A stretch of DNA of 64,000 nucleotides from Alteromonas confluentis. GTDB taxonomy: Bacteria > Pseudomonadota > Gammaproteobacteria > Enterobacterales > Alteromonadaceae. Under the pieces are notes generated by a model that was not told the DNA's origin, ran no database searches, and was given only the letters and a program-made list of their open reading frames with translations. Position numbers and translations under genes: made by a program. Where the stretch lies: the NCBI RefSeq assembly GCF_001757105.1, contig NZ_MDHN01000013.1, positions 62,001 to 126,000 on the forward strand, in the 5' to 3' direction. The stretch's first letter is position 1. Every line of letters starts with the position of its first letter. Positions 55,853-64,000 of this stretch are shown here, piece after piece.

Positions 55853-57370
55853 GCTAAGCTGTTTTATCACATTGTCCAGCGCCCGGTAGCCAAGGGCTTC
55901 GGCCAGATGCTGACGGCCCACAGCCGTTTCCTGTTCAAGGTCAGCAATGGTGCGGGCTACGCGCAACGCCCGGTGAAAAGCGCGCATGGAAAGCTGAAGT
56001 TTTTTAGCTGCCTGCTGAATAAAATTGAGATTTTCATCACTGAGTAAACAGTGTTCTGCAAGGCTGTTTACCGGCAATGCACCGTTTAGTACACCTTGTC
56101 TGCTTATCTGTAACTCTCTGGCTTGTATCACTTTTTTGCGTGGCGACTGCAACGTTTCCGGTTCATCGTTTTCCAGGGTCAGAGTGAGTTGGTAATCGGG
56201 CAAACGTGGCACTTCCACTTGAATATCAATACGGTCTAATAGTGGGCCAGACACTCGACTTAAATAGCGCAGCACTTGGTCTGGCGGTGTTCTACCATCC
56301 TGTACATCCCCTGTCGGACTGGGGTTCATGGCCGCAATGAGTTGGAAGCGAGCGGGAAATACAGCATGCCCGGATGCGCGGGAAATGTGTACCTCTCCGG
56401 TTTCCAGAGGTTCGCGCAGTATATCCAATGCCCGGCGGCCAAATTCCGGCAATTCATCTAGAAACAGAACACCATGATGAGCCAGAGAAATTTCTCCTGG
56501 CGTAGGTGTCGAGCCACCGCCCGTCAGGGCAACAGCTGAACTGGTATGGTGGGGAGAACGAAACGGCCGGGTGCCGGTATTTTTTGTTGCGAAGCCAGTG
56601 TGACTAATGGAATAGAGCGTGGCGACTTCAAGTGCCTGCTCGGCTGTGAGTGGCGGTAACAATTGCAGAAAACGGCTGGCCAGCAAGCTTTTACCCGTAC
56701 CTTGCGGACCTGTAAATAATAAATTATGCGCGCCTGCTGCGGCTATCATTAGGGCTCGCTTCGCTTGATGCTGCCCATGAATGCCATCCCATACAGGGTG
56801 TTGATGCTCACTTTCTAACTGCAAAGGTTGATGAGGATCTTCACTTAATCGTTCCAGGTCGGCCAGATGAAGAAACACCGACAAAAGCGATTCTGCAGCA
56901 TAGCGCCTAGCTCCTTCCACCAGAGCCGCTTCGTTTCTATTCGCAGAAGGATGGAACAGTCTGTGATTTTGATCGCGACAGGCTAATACTGCTGGGATGA
57001 TCCCTGATACGGCCATTAGCTCTCCGGTGAGCGCCAGTTCGCCAACAAATTCATAATCATCGGCAATACTTTCGGGCAGCTGTGCGGCAGCGATAAGAAT
57101 ACCGATAGCAATGGCTAGATCGTAGCGACCTCCCTGTTTTGGAATACTGGCGGGAGAGAGGTTCACGGTAATGCGACGGGCGGGGAATTCAAAGCCGCTG
57201 TTGATCATGGCGCTACGTACCCTGTCTCTGGCTTCCTTTACCGATGTCTCTGCCATACCGACGAGCTGAAAAGCCGGTAGTCCATTCGCCAGATGCACTT
57301 CCACCCGAACCAGGGGCGCGTTGATGCCGCTACCCGCCCGGGTTTTTACCACTGCCATGCCCATACACAA
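55844..57370 (-). CDS. comM: YifB/ComM-family AAA+ ATPase (Mg-chelatase-like)
   Basis: A 508-residue protein. The N-terminal YifB-type domain (VEVHLANGLPAFQLVGMAETSVKEARDRVRSA) is followed by the AAA+ module with Walker A GPQGTGKS and LDELPEFGRRALDILREPLETG, then a C-terminal helical domain (LSMRAFHRALRVARTIADLE). ComM homologues work as helicases in branch migration during natural transformation. The gene symbol is by family only. Confidence 0.88.
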   Translation of the reverse strand: MCMGMAVVKTRAGSGINAPLVRVEVHLANGLPAFQLVGMAETSVKEARDRVRSAMINSGFEFPARRITVNLSPASIPKQGGRYDLAIAIGILIAAAQLPESIADDYEFVGELALTGELMAVSGIIPAVLACRDQNHRLFHPSANRNEAALVEGARRYAAESLLSVFLHLADLERLSEDPHQPLQLESEHQHPVWDGIHGQHQAKRALMIAAAGAHNLLFTGPQGTGKSLLASRFLQLLPPLTAEQALEVATLYSISHTGFATKNTGTRPFRSPHHTSSAVALTGGGSTPTPGEISLAHHGVLFLDELPEFGRRALDILREPLETGEVHISRASGHAVFPARFQLIAAMNPSPTGDVQDGRTPPDQVLRYLSRVSGPLLDRIDIQVEVPRLPDYQLTLTLENDEPETLQSPRKKVIQARELQISRQGVLNGALPVNSLAEHCLLSDENLNFIQQAAKKLQLSMRAFHRALRVARTIADLEQETAVGRQHLAEALGYRALDNVIKQLSST

Positions 57371-57448
57371 TCTCCGTTACACATCTGGGCTAAGTGTATC
57401 GGTGCTCAGGCGCGGGAATAACTGGCCTGGCGGGCAGTTTAATTAAGC

Positions 57449-58060
57449 CTACTCGTTCTTAAATACCGGCAGCTGCCAGTGCCAACGCATGGCGGCCAGG
57501 CGCATCAGCACGGTAACCAATAGCGCAAACCAAGGGCAGTAGTGTTGATCAAACCCGGCATATAATAGCGCGGCATAACTCAGACCACCGGTTATACAAG
57601 TGATGGCATAGAGTTCACCATTGAGGACCAGCGGCACTTCACGGCAAATCACATCTCGTAGCAAACCGCCGAACACCCCAGTAATGGTGCCCATGGCGAT
57701 GGCTACCGACATGGGCGCGTCGTTGATCAGTGCTTTCTCCATTCCCACCACGTTAAAGAGTGCCAACCCGAATGCGTCGGCTACCAGTAAATAGTGATAA
57801 GGAAAGCGAGGACTGATTCTCAACCAGGCTATCGTCAGCAAGGCTGCACCTAATGTGGTATACAGGTAGTCGGTGTCTTTGATCCAGAAAACCGGTAAAT
57901 CGAGCATGATATCGCGCAGGGTGCCGCCGCCAATAGCGGTCACCGAGGCGAGCACCACCACCCCAAATCCGTCCATTTTCTTCTGATAGGCCATTAATGT
58001 GCCGGAAATCGCGCAAACCGCGACGCCCGCCAGATTCAGCCAGTGAAACCAATCTGTCAT
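57449..58060 (-). CDS. TRIC-type membrane protein (YicG/UPF0126)
   Basis: A 203-residue inner-membrane protein with about seven helices. The TRIC family repeats are visible: VTAIGGGTLRDIMLD in the first half and GTITGVFGGLLRDVICREVPLVL in the second. Prokaryotic members form trimeric cation channels; some are glycine-related transport proteins. It diverges from ilvD with a 345-base gap between them. Confidence 0.85.
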   Translation of the reverse strand: MTDWFHWLNLAGVAVCAISGTLMAYQKKMDGFGVVVLASVTAIGGGTLRDIMLDLPVFWIKDTDYLYTTLGAALLTIAWLRISPRFPYHYLLVADAFGLALFNVVGMEKALINDAPMSVAIAMGTITGVFGGLLRDVICREVPLVLNGELYAITCITGGLSYAALLYAGFDQHYCPWFALLVTVLMRLAAMRWHWQLPVFKNE

Positions 58061-58405
58061 TGCATTACTCTGTGTTGTTGTTTTATGTACACCCTCATTT
58101 CAGGCTTAATTTGGGCGTCAGGGCGCAAAATACTTGATTCTGGCGCGGGTTTCATGCTATTTCTTCGCCCTCAAGCAATGTGTGGTCAGCCAGCCACCTG
58201 CTACGGCGCATTTTTTAATGCTCCGATAGAAATTCTGAACAATTCTATAACCCAGTCATAAAAAGTCCGCGCTAACGGACTATCCTTTTCTATGTCGGCC
58301 AACAGGCGAACCTAGATGAGCGTGTCGTTCTGCGTGCAAGTCAGCACCAACGACAAATCAATTCGCATTTAAACCATTTTTTTAAGACCAAAACGGGAAA
58401 GCATT
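58061..58405. other. Gap between the TRIC-type gene and ilvD (345 bases)
   Basis: The gap holds a short hairpin GTCCG/CGGAC (58265-58269 with 58276-58280) followed by TATCCTTTTC. An 18-codon frame at 58316-58372 contains few branched-chain codons. No attenuator of the classical kind can be supported. Confidence 0.4.
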
Positions 58406-60256
58406 ATGCCCAAGTTACGTTCTGCAACCTCCACCCAGGGAAGAAATATGGCCGGCGCACGCGCGCTGTGGCGTGCAACTGGTATGAAAGATACCGATTT
58501 CGGCAAGCCGATTATTGCGATTGCCAACTCCTTCACGCAGTTCGTGCCGGGTCACGTGCACTTAAAAGATCTCGGTCAGCTTGTGGCGCGCAGCGTCGAA
58601 GAAGCGGGCGGTGTCGCGAAAGAATTCAACACCATTGCGGTAGATGATGGTATCGCAATGGGCCACAGCGGTATGTTGTACAGCCTGCCTTCACGAGAAA
58701 TCATCGCTGATTCCGTGGAATACATGGTAAACGCCCATTGTGCTGACGCCATCGTATGTATCTCTAACTGCGACAAAATCACGCCGGGAATGTTGATGGC
58801 TTCCATGCGCCTGAACATTCCAGTGGTGTTTGTTTCCGGTGGTCCGATGGAAGCGGGTAAAACCAAACTGTCTGATCAGCTGATCAAGCTCGATTTGGTT
58901 GATGCCATGGTTGCTGCTGCAGATGACCGCGTAAGCGACGAAGATACAGACAATATTGAACGTTCTGCCTGCCCGACCTGTGGTTCGTGCTCGGGTATGT
59001 TTACCGCTAACTCAATGAACTGCCTGACTGAAGCGCTGGGTCTGTCTCTGCCGGGTAACGGTTCTATGCTGGCCACCCACGCCGACCGTGAAAAGCTGTT
59101 CAAACAAGCGGGTAAACTGGTGGTTGAGCTGTGTGAGCGTTATTACAAAAATGATGACGAAACTGCCTTGCCACGCAACATTGCCTCGTTCAAAGCGTTT
59201 GAAAATGCCATGAGTCTGGATATCGCCATGGGTGGTTCTACCAATACCATTCTGCACCTACTGGCGGCAGCGATGGAAGGTGAAGTGCCTTTCACCATGG
59301 CTGATATTGACCGATTGTCACGCAAGGTACCGCACCTGTGTAAAGTGGCACCGTCCACACCAAAATATCACATGGAAGACGTTCACCGTGCCGGTGGCGT
59401 ACTCGGTATTCTCGGCGAACTGAACAAAGCCGGTCTGCTGAACCAAGATGTACATCACGTTCTGGGCAAAACACTGCCAGACGTGATCAGCGACTGGGAC
59501 ATTACTAATCCTGAAAACAAAGACGCAGATACTTTCTTCCGTGCAGGCCCTGCGGGTATCCGCACTACCCAGGCATTCAGTCAGGATTGTCGTTGGGATG
59601 AAGCCGATGCTGACCGTAGCGAAGGTTGTATTCGCGATTTAGAGCACGCTTACAGTAAAGACGGTGGTCTGGCAGTACTGTACGGAAACCTGGCGGTTGA
59701 TGGCTGTATCGTTAAAACCGCAGGCGTAGACGAATCTATCCTCAAATTTACCGGTTCTGCGAAAATTTACGAAAGCCAGGACGATGCGGTGGCAGGCATT
59801 CTGGGTGACGAAGTAAAAGCCGGCGACGTGGTTATCATTCGTTACGAAGGCCCGAAAGGCGGCCCGGGTATGCAGGAAATGCTGTATCCAACGTCTTATC
59901 TGAAATCCAAAGGTTTGGGTAAAGCCTGTGCGCTTATCACCGACGGTCGTTTCTCCGGTGGTACCAGCGGTCTGTCTATTGGTCACTGCTCGCCTGAAGC
60001 GGCCAGCGGCGGCGGCATTGGTCTGGTGGAAGACGGCGATAAGATTGAGATCGACATTCCTAATCGTACTATCAATATTGCAATTTCTGACGAAGAGATG
60101 GCTCACCGTCGTGCAGCAATGGAAGCCAGCGACAAGCCGTGGAAACCGAAAAATCGTGAGCGCAAAGTGTCTCTGTCCCTGAAAAACTTTGCGATGCTGG
60201 CAACCAGTGCTGACAAAGGCGCGGTGCGTGATGCGTCTAAATTGGAAGATATATGA
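58406..60256 (+). CDS. ilvD: Dihydroxy-acid dehydratase
   Basis: A 616-residue iron-sulfur enzyme that makes 2-oxoacids in valine and isoleucine synthesis. The cluster and substrate motifs are [12 protein letters not shown] (about residues 116-127) and [20 protein letters not shown] (about 192-211), with the C-terminal [22 protein letters not shown]. It overlaps ilvA by 4 bases (ATGA), so ilvD-ilvA is an operon. Confidence 0.97.
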   Translation: MPKLRSATSTQGRNMAGARALWRATGMKDTDFGKPIIAIANSFTQFVPGHVHLKDLGQLVARSVEEAGGVAKEFNTIAVDDGIAMGHSGMLYSLPSREIIADSVEYMVNAHCADAIVCISNCDKITPGMLMASMRLNIPVVFVSGGPMEAGKTKLSDQLIKLDLVDAMVAAADDRVSDEDTDNIERSACPTCGSCSGMFTANSMNCLTEALGLSLPGNGSMLATHADREKLFKQAGKLVVELCERYYKNDDETALPRNIASFKAFENAMSLDIAMGGSTNTILHLLAAAMEGEVPFTMADIDRLSRKVPHLCKVAPSTPKYHMEDVHRAGGVLGILGELNKAGLLNQDVHHVLGKTLPDVISDWDITNPENKDADTFFRAGPAGIRTTQAFSQDCRWDEADADRSEGCIRDLEHAYSKDGGLAVLYGNLAVDGCIVKTAGVDESILKFTGSAKIYESQDDAVAGILGDEVKAGDVVIIRYEGPKGGPGMQEMLYPTSYLKSKGLGKACALITDGRFSGGTSGLSIGHCSPEAASGGGIGLVEDGDKIEIDIPNRTINIAISDEEMAHRRAAMEASDKPWKPKNRERKVSLSLKNFAMLATSADKGAVRDASKLEDI

Positions 60257-61782
60257 GTGTTACCGACCACGAATACCTGAAGAAGGTTTTACTCGCGCCG
60301 GTTTATGAAGTTGCCGTCAACAGTGAGTTGTCGGCCATGTCTCGTCTGTCTCAGCTGATTGGTAACGAGGTTTACCTGAAGCGTGAAGATCAGCAGCCGG
60401 TGAAGTCATTCAAGTTGCGCGGTGCATATACGCGCCTTAGCGCACTGAGCCAGGAACAATTGAGTGCGGGGGTTATTGCGGCCTCAGCCGGTAACCATGC
60501 GCAGGGTTTGGCTTATGGCGCGAAGAAAAAAGGTGTTCATGCCACTATCGTGATGCCTGAAACCACACCGGATATTAAAGTGGATGCGGTGCGTCGTTTC
60601 GGTGGCAACTACGCCAATATCGTGTTGCATGGTACCAACTTCGATTCTGCCAGCAAGCATGCCCAAGAACTGGCGAAAACCCACGGCTACACGTTTATTC
60701 CGCCGTTTGACGATCCGGATGTGATTGCGGGTCAGGGTACGGTTGCCCGTGAATTGCTGGAGCAAAATCCGAATCTGGATATCCTGTTTGTGGCTATCGG
60801 TGGCGGCGGTCTGGCGGCCGGAATCGCGGTATATCTTAAGCAATTGAAACCGGATATCAAAATCATTGGCGTGGAGTCAGAAGAATCTGCCTGCTTTAAA
60901 GCAGCCATGGAAGCCGGTGAAATCGTTACCCTGCCGTCGGTTGGCATTTTTGCTGACGGTGTGGCGGTGAAAACCATGGGCACGGAAACCTTCCGTTTGT
61001 GTGAGCGGCTGCTTGATGGCGTGATCACCGTGAGTAACGATGAAATCTGTGCGGCCATCAAAGATATCTTCGATGACACCCGCGTGATTGCAGAGCCTGC
61101 CGGCGCCATGTCCATCGCGGCCATTAAGAAGTATGTGGCCGAGCACGATATTCGAGGCAAGAAGCTGGGCGGCATTCTGTGCGGTGCGAACATCAATTTC
61201 CATACACTGCGTTATGTGTCTGAGCGTTGTGAGCTGGGTGAGCAGAAAGAAGCGGTGTTTGCGGTGAAAATCCCTGAGCGTCGCGGCGCGTTCAAGCAGT
61301 TTTGCGAAACCTTGGGCGGCAAGGCAATTACCGAATTCAACTACCGTTTCGCTAATGAGAAAGACGCGCATATCTTTGTGGGCGTGAACCTCAAAGGCGG
61401 TATGAAAGAGTTTGCGGATCTGAATACGTCACTGACGGCGCAGGGCTACGACTGTTTCGACATGAGCGGTAACGAGCTGGCGAAGCTGCACGTGCGTCAT
61501 ATGGTAGGTGGGCGTCCGCCTACACTGCTGAACGAAGCGGTTTTCACCTTTGAATTTCCGGAGCACCCTGGTGCGCTGCTGAAATTCCTGGCGACCCTGG
61601 GCGAGCGCTGGAACATCACCCTGTTCCACTATCGTAATCACGGTGCGGCGGAAGGATTGGTACTGGCCGGGTTTGAAATCCCACCTGAAAGCCGTGCCGA
61701 GTTCGATGCCCATGTGGACCAGCTCGACTACGAGTTTAAAGAAGTAACGGAAGATCCCGCTTACAAGTTTTTCTTGTCTTAG
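60253..61782 (+). CDS. ilvA: Biosynthetic threonine ammonia-lyase
   Basis: A 509-residue PLP enzyme that starts isoleucine synthesis by converting threonine to 2-oxobutanoate. The PLP lysine lies in [13 protein letters not shown] (about residues 49-61) and the phosphate-binding loop is [15 protein letters not shown] (about 184-198). Two ACT-like regulatory domains follow from about residue 335 ([16 protein letters not shown] and [17 protein letters not shown]), as expected for isoleucine feedback. It is translationally coupled to ilvD. Confidence 0.97.
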   Translation: MSVTDHEYLKKVLLAPVYEVAVNSELSAMSRLSQLIGNEVYLKREDQQPVKSFKLRGAYTRLSALSQEQLSAGVIAASAGNHAQGLAYGAKKKGVHATIVMPETTPDIKVDAVRRFGGNYANIVLHGTNFDSASKHAQELAKTHGYTFIPPFDDPDVIAGQGTVARELLEQNPNLDILFVAIGGGGLAAGIAVYLKQLKPDIKIIGVESEESACFKAAMEAGEIVTLPSVGIFADGVAVKTMGTETFRLCERLLDGVITVSNDEICAAIKDIFDDTRVIAEPAGAMSIAAIKKYVAEHDIRGKKLGGILCGANINFHTLRYVSERCELGEQKEAVFAVKIPERRGAFKQFCETLGGKAITEFNYRFANEKDAHIFVGVNLKGGMKEFADLNTSLTAQGYDCFDMSGNELAKLHVRHMVGGRPPTLLNEAVFTFEFPEHPGALLKFLATLGERWNITLFHYRNHGAAEGLVLAGFEIPPESRAEFDAHVDQLDYEFKEVTEDPAYKFFLS

Positions 61783-61791
61783 CGCTATTCA

Positions 61792-61813
61792 GAGCCTGCC
61801 GGTCGGCAGGCTC
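61792..61813. terminator. Hairpin between convergent ilvA and cutC
   Basis: GAGCCTGCC (61792-61800) pairs perfectly with GGCAGGCTC (61805-61813) around a 4-base loop, followed by AATTGTTTAT. The T-run is weak, but the position between convergent genes supports a bidirectional terminator. Confidence 0.65.
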
Positions 61814-61833
61814 AATTGTTTATACTGCTCGAT

Positions 61834-62580
61834 TTATACGGTTCGACAGCCCTGCATCAAACAAGACACCTTTTCAGCATCCAGTTGCCCATTCGACAGC
61901 AGCGAAGAAAAGCAATGTAAGGAAAAGGGCGCCTTACGGCCAATCTGGCTCTCCTGCATTTTTGCCGTTAATGCATTTATTAATGTTGGTGCATTGTTCG
62001 GTGTGACACCGCCACCTATTACCAGCTCAACCTGATTTTCAGCGTGTTGTAAAAAATGTTGGAGTCGTTCGATACCGTCCACGGCCCCTTTGCCTGAATC
62101 CCAGTCTGTCCCTGACGACAGCACTCTATCAATACCAAGTGTAAGCACCTGCGACAGCGCTTCTGAAGGAAAGGAAGTGGCGTCGAAAGCGCGATGGAAT
62201 GTGGTTTTCAGGTTCAGCGAACGAGCGGCATCAATAAGTGTACGATTCGCCTGCATATCCACTGCGCCAGTATTATCAAGCACACCAAATACCACTCCAT
62301 CGGCACCACAGCCTGCTGCCATTGAAATGGCCGATACCATTTCAGCCAGTTCCTCAGCGGTGTAACTGAATCCCCGGTCATGAGGGCGAACCATCACCAA
62401 CAGTTCGCCATGGGGAAAGGCATCTCTGGCAGCGTTAATCGTTGCCAACGACGGCGTTAACCCCTGACGGTCCATATCAGCGCAAAGCTCAACGCGATGA
62501 ACGCCAAGTGCAGTGGCAAGCTTTAGGTTTGCTACCAGGAAAGGTGAATCGGCGTCGGCGCACAGTTCAATTTCTGTCAT
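61834..62580 (-). CDS. cutC: CutC-family protein
   Basis: A 248-residue protein of the same length as E. coli CutC, with a TIM-barrel pattern: ALGVHRVELCADMDRQGLTPS, VMVRPHDRGFSYT, GADGVVFGVLD and TFHRAFDAT. It was first described as a copper homeostasis protein, but the copper role has been questioned. It neighbours a Tat-exported glycosylasparaginase and a BadF-type kinase, as if part of a glycan-use cluster. Confidence 0.9.
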   Translation of the reverse strand: MTEIELCADADSPFLVANLKLATALGVHRVELCADMDRQGLTPSLATINAARDAFPHGELLVMVRPHDRGFSYTAEELAEMVSAISMAAGCGADGVVFGVLDNTGAVDMQANRTLIDAARSLNLKTTFHRAFDATSFPSEALSQVLTLGIDRVLSSGTDWDSGKGAVDGIERLQHFLQHAENQVELVIGGGVTPNNAPTLINALTAKMQESQIGRKAPFSLHCFSSLLSNGQLDAEKVSCLMQGCRTV

Positions 62581-62640
62581 TGTGATACCTTCAATTCACG
62601 TTTTGATGATGGCAAATAGATTGCTGCAACAGGCTTGTCC

Positions 62641-63597
62641 TTAAAGCAAACTTTTGCCATCGATTAACTGTGTGCCTGACTTGTCTTGCACCGCATAGTT
62701 AAACCCTGGCTGAATGCAGTGAGCACCGTATTCGCCATTTTTATTCAGCGCAAGGAAGCCAACCTGAAAAGCTTTGAAATCGCCTAACTTGCGCGCGATG
62801 CGCTGAACGGCTTCCTCACAGGCTTCAGCCGGTGATGCGCCCTGACGCATGAGTTCAACCACAAGGTGACAACCTACGGTTTTAATGACCAGTTCGCCCA
62901 TGCCGGTTGCGGTTGCTGCACCCACTTCGTTGTCGACATAAAGTCCAGAACCAATTATCGGAGAGTCGCCTACTCGCCCCTGCATTTTGTAAGCCGCACC
63001 AGACGTGGTACAAGCACCAGAAAGATTGCCCTGATTGTCCAGTGCAAGCATGCCGATGGTGTCATGATTTTCGATGTTGATCTGTTTAATTTCTTGGGTT
63101 TTTAACCACTGTTGCCAGTCTGCTTTTGATGCGTCGGTAAGCAGGTTTTCTTCAACAAATCCCTGCTCCAGGGCGAATTTCTTTGCGCCTTCACCCACCA
63201 GCATCACGTGAGGCGTTTTATCCATCACCAGACGTGCGACAGAAATAGGGTGTTTGATGTTTTGCAGGAAAGCCACAGCGCCACAATTCATGTTTTCATC
63301 CATGATGCAGGCATCGAGCGTCACGTTGCCATCACGATCAGGATAACCCCCAAAACCAACCGTTCTGACTTCCGGATCCGCTTCCGGCACTCTTACGCCT
63401 TGTTCAACGGCGTCAATCGCACGACCACCCTCTGCGAGTACTTGCCAGGCAGCCGCATTGGCGGGGATGCCATGCTCCCATGTGGAAATTACAATGGGTT
63501 TTCTTTGAACCGGCGGCTTTTTTGCGAAAGCACTGGTTGCCAGGCCTACCGCCCCTGTTAATGTTGAAAGCTGTAGAAAGCGGCGTCGTGAAGTCAT
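62641..63597 (-). CDS. Tat-exported N4-(beta-N-acetylglucosaminyl)-L-asparaginase
   Basis: A 318-residue Ntn-hydrolase precursor. The N-terminus MTSRRRFLQLSTLTGAVGLATSAFA is a Tat signal (SRRRFLQ). Autoproteolysis should occur before the Thr in ENHDTIGMLALD (about residue 180), and the substrate loop GRVGDSPIIGSGLYVDNEVGA is conserved. It releases aspartate and glycosylamine from GlcNAc-Asn linkages, thus acting on glycopeptides in the periplasm. The kinase gene upstream ends 27 bases before its start. Confidence 0.9.
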   Translation of the reverse strand: MTSRRRFLQLSTLTGAVGLATSAFAKKPPVQRKPIVISTWEHGIPANAAAWQVLAEGGRAIDAVEQGVRVPEADPEVRTVGFGGYPDRDGNVTLDACIMDENMNCGAVAFLQNIKHPISVARLVMDKTPHVMLVGEGAKKFALEQGFVEENLLTDASKADWQQWLKTQEIKQINIENHDTIGMLALDNQGNLSGACTTSGAAYKMQGRVGDSPIIGSGLYVDNEVGAATATGMGELVIKTVGCHLVVELMRQGASPAEACEEAVQRIARKLGDFKAFQVGFLALNKNGEYGAHCIQPGFNYAVQDKSGTQLIDGKSLL

Positions 63598-63624
63598 TGT
63601 CTTTCCTTGTTGTTTTGGTATTTA

Positions 63625-64000
63625 TTATTGTTGAGCGGCTTGCCTCGCAAACATAATTGCGCCTTCCTGTGGAGAGGCCTTTGCCGCGTGTATTGTTGAT
63701 TGGGTTTCAGCCGACATAAGTGGCAACAATGCGTTAGCAACGCTGCCAATTAACGTTACTCTGGGAGCGCCAAAGTCAGTGAGCTTTTCGATCACGGATT
63801 CTGCAAACTGGGTTGCCTGGCGTAACAGGTTTTGTGCAACTTCGTCGTTTTGCGAGGCTGCCTCGAATACGGCTGGTGCGTACTGGCCAAACGTGGTGGC
63901 GTTAGCGTTCACGGTATGTTGTGCAAGTACGGTTTTGTTTTCACCCGCAAGTAGCAGGTACTGAAGTATTGTTTGGGGCGCTAACTGATCTTCTGCCAGA
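63625..64000 (-). CDS. BadF/BadG-type ATPase or N-acetylglucosamine kinase, C-terminal part (cut by window edge)
   Basis: At least 125 residues of an open frame running off the window end; the start is outside. The visible part, ...AEDQLAPQTILQYLLLAGENKTVLAQ followed by FGQYAPAVFEAASQNDEVAQNLLRQAT and TLIGSVANALLPLM, ends in PQEGAIMFARQAAQQ. It fits the C-terminal half of BadF/BadG/BcrA/BcrD-type sugar kinases (GlcNAc kinase-like). With the adjacent glycosylasparaginase this suggests GlcNAc salvage. A GTG at 63912 lies within the frame but is not the real start. Confidence 0.65.
   Translation of the reverse strand, partial: LAEDQLAPQTILQYLLLAGENKTVLAQHTVNANATTFGQYAPAVFEAASQNDEVAQNLLRQATQFAESVIEKLTDFGAPRVTLIGSVANALLPLMSAETQSTIHAAKASPQEGAIMFARQAAQQ

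Noticed and set aside
58316..58372. 18-codon frame upstream of ilvD, considered as an attenuation leader peptide.
   Set aside because: It has only two Ile and three Val and no Leu codons, and no antiterminator/terminator pair follows, so a classical ilv leader cannot be supported.

Overview
The window looks like a chromosomal segment of a marine gammaproteobacterium of the Alteromonadales (Alteromonas-like). The reasons are the rph-pyrE pair, ilvC/ilvY divergence, ilvD-ilvA, tamA-tamB, several S9/M1 peptidases and a DUF6482-type small protein. No rRNA, tRNA, CRISPR array, insertion sequence or prophage was recognised. All assignments come from reading the sequence; no database search was run.

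Layout. 0-16 kb holds mostly housekeeping and envelope genes: a secreted S9 peptidase, rph, pyrE, a tusA-like gene, a Fur-box-preceded pair of unknown genes (152 aa and a coupled 58 aa gene), a VTT membrane protein, an amidohydrolase, DUF3014, DUF6482, an ABC1 kinase, an M1 peptidase, proB, a thioesterase and a 2-hydroxyacid dehydrogenase. 15.7-36.6 kb is a complete [NiFe]-hydrogenase locus. Everything from 36558 down to 16395 lies on the minus strand in the order hupT-hupU-hupV-hypF-hupS-hupL-hupC-(higA-like)-hupD-hupF-hupG-hupH-hupI-hupJ-hupK-hypA-hypB-hupR-hypC-hypD-hypE, and hupE faces it on the plus strand. 36.7-44.5 kb carries an ECF-type sigma factor with a membrane partner, a luciferase-like flavin enzyme and tamB/tamA. 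44.7-51 kb has an MFS exporter and a tightly overlapped four-gene operon of unknown function (two lipoproteins, a polytopic membrane protein, an SH3-M15 peptidase). 51-64 kb has a lipoprotein S9 peptidase, ilvC/ilvY, yifB, a TRIC-type channel, ilvD-ilvA, cutC, a Tat-exported glycosylasparaginase and the C-terminal part of a probable BadF-type sugar kinase.

How the hydrogenase genes fit together. HupS and HupL form a membrane-bound uptake hydrogenase that passes electrons to cytochrome b HupC. HupS has all six proximal-cluster cysteines of the oxygen-tolerant enzymes. HupU and HupV form the regulatory (sensory) hydrogenase: HupU lacks a Tat signal and HupV ends exactly at the final Cys-box His. 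With kinase HupT and the sigma-54 activator HupR they make a hydrogen-sensing relay. Sigma-54 promoter-like sites lie upstream of hupS and, strikingly, upstream of the opposite-strand hupE; a weaker one lies before hupD. The hyp and remaining hup genes supply cofactor assembly, nickel insertion and proteolytic maturation.

Most worth a second look: the unknown four-gene operon at 46-51 kb, the orphan HigA-like gene and perfect palindrome inside the hup operon, the sigma-54 site before hupE, and the Fur-box pair of unknown genes at 3.8-4.5 kb.
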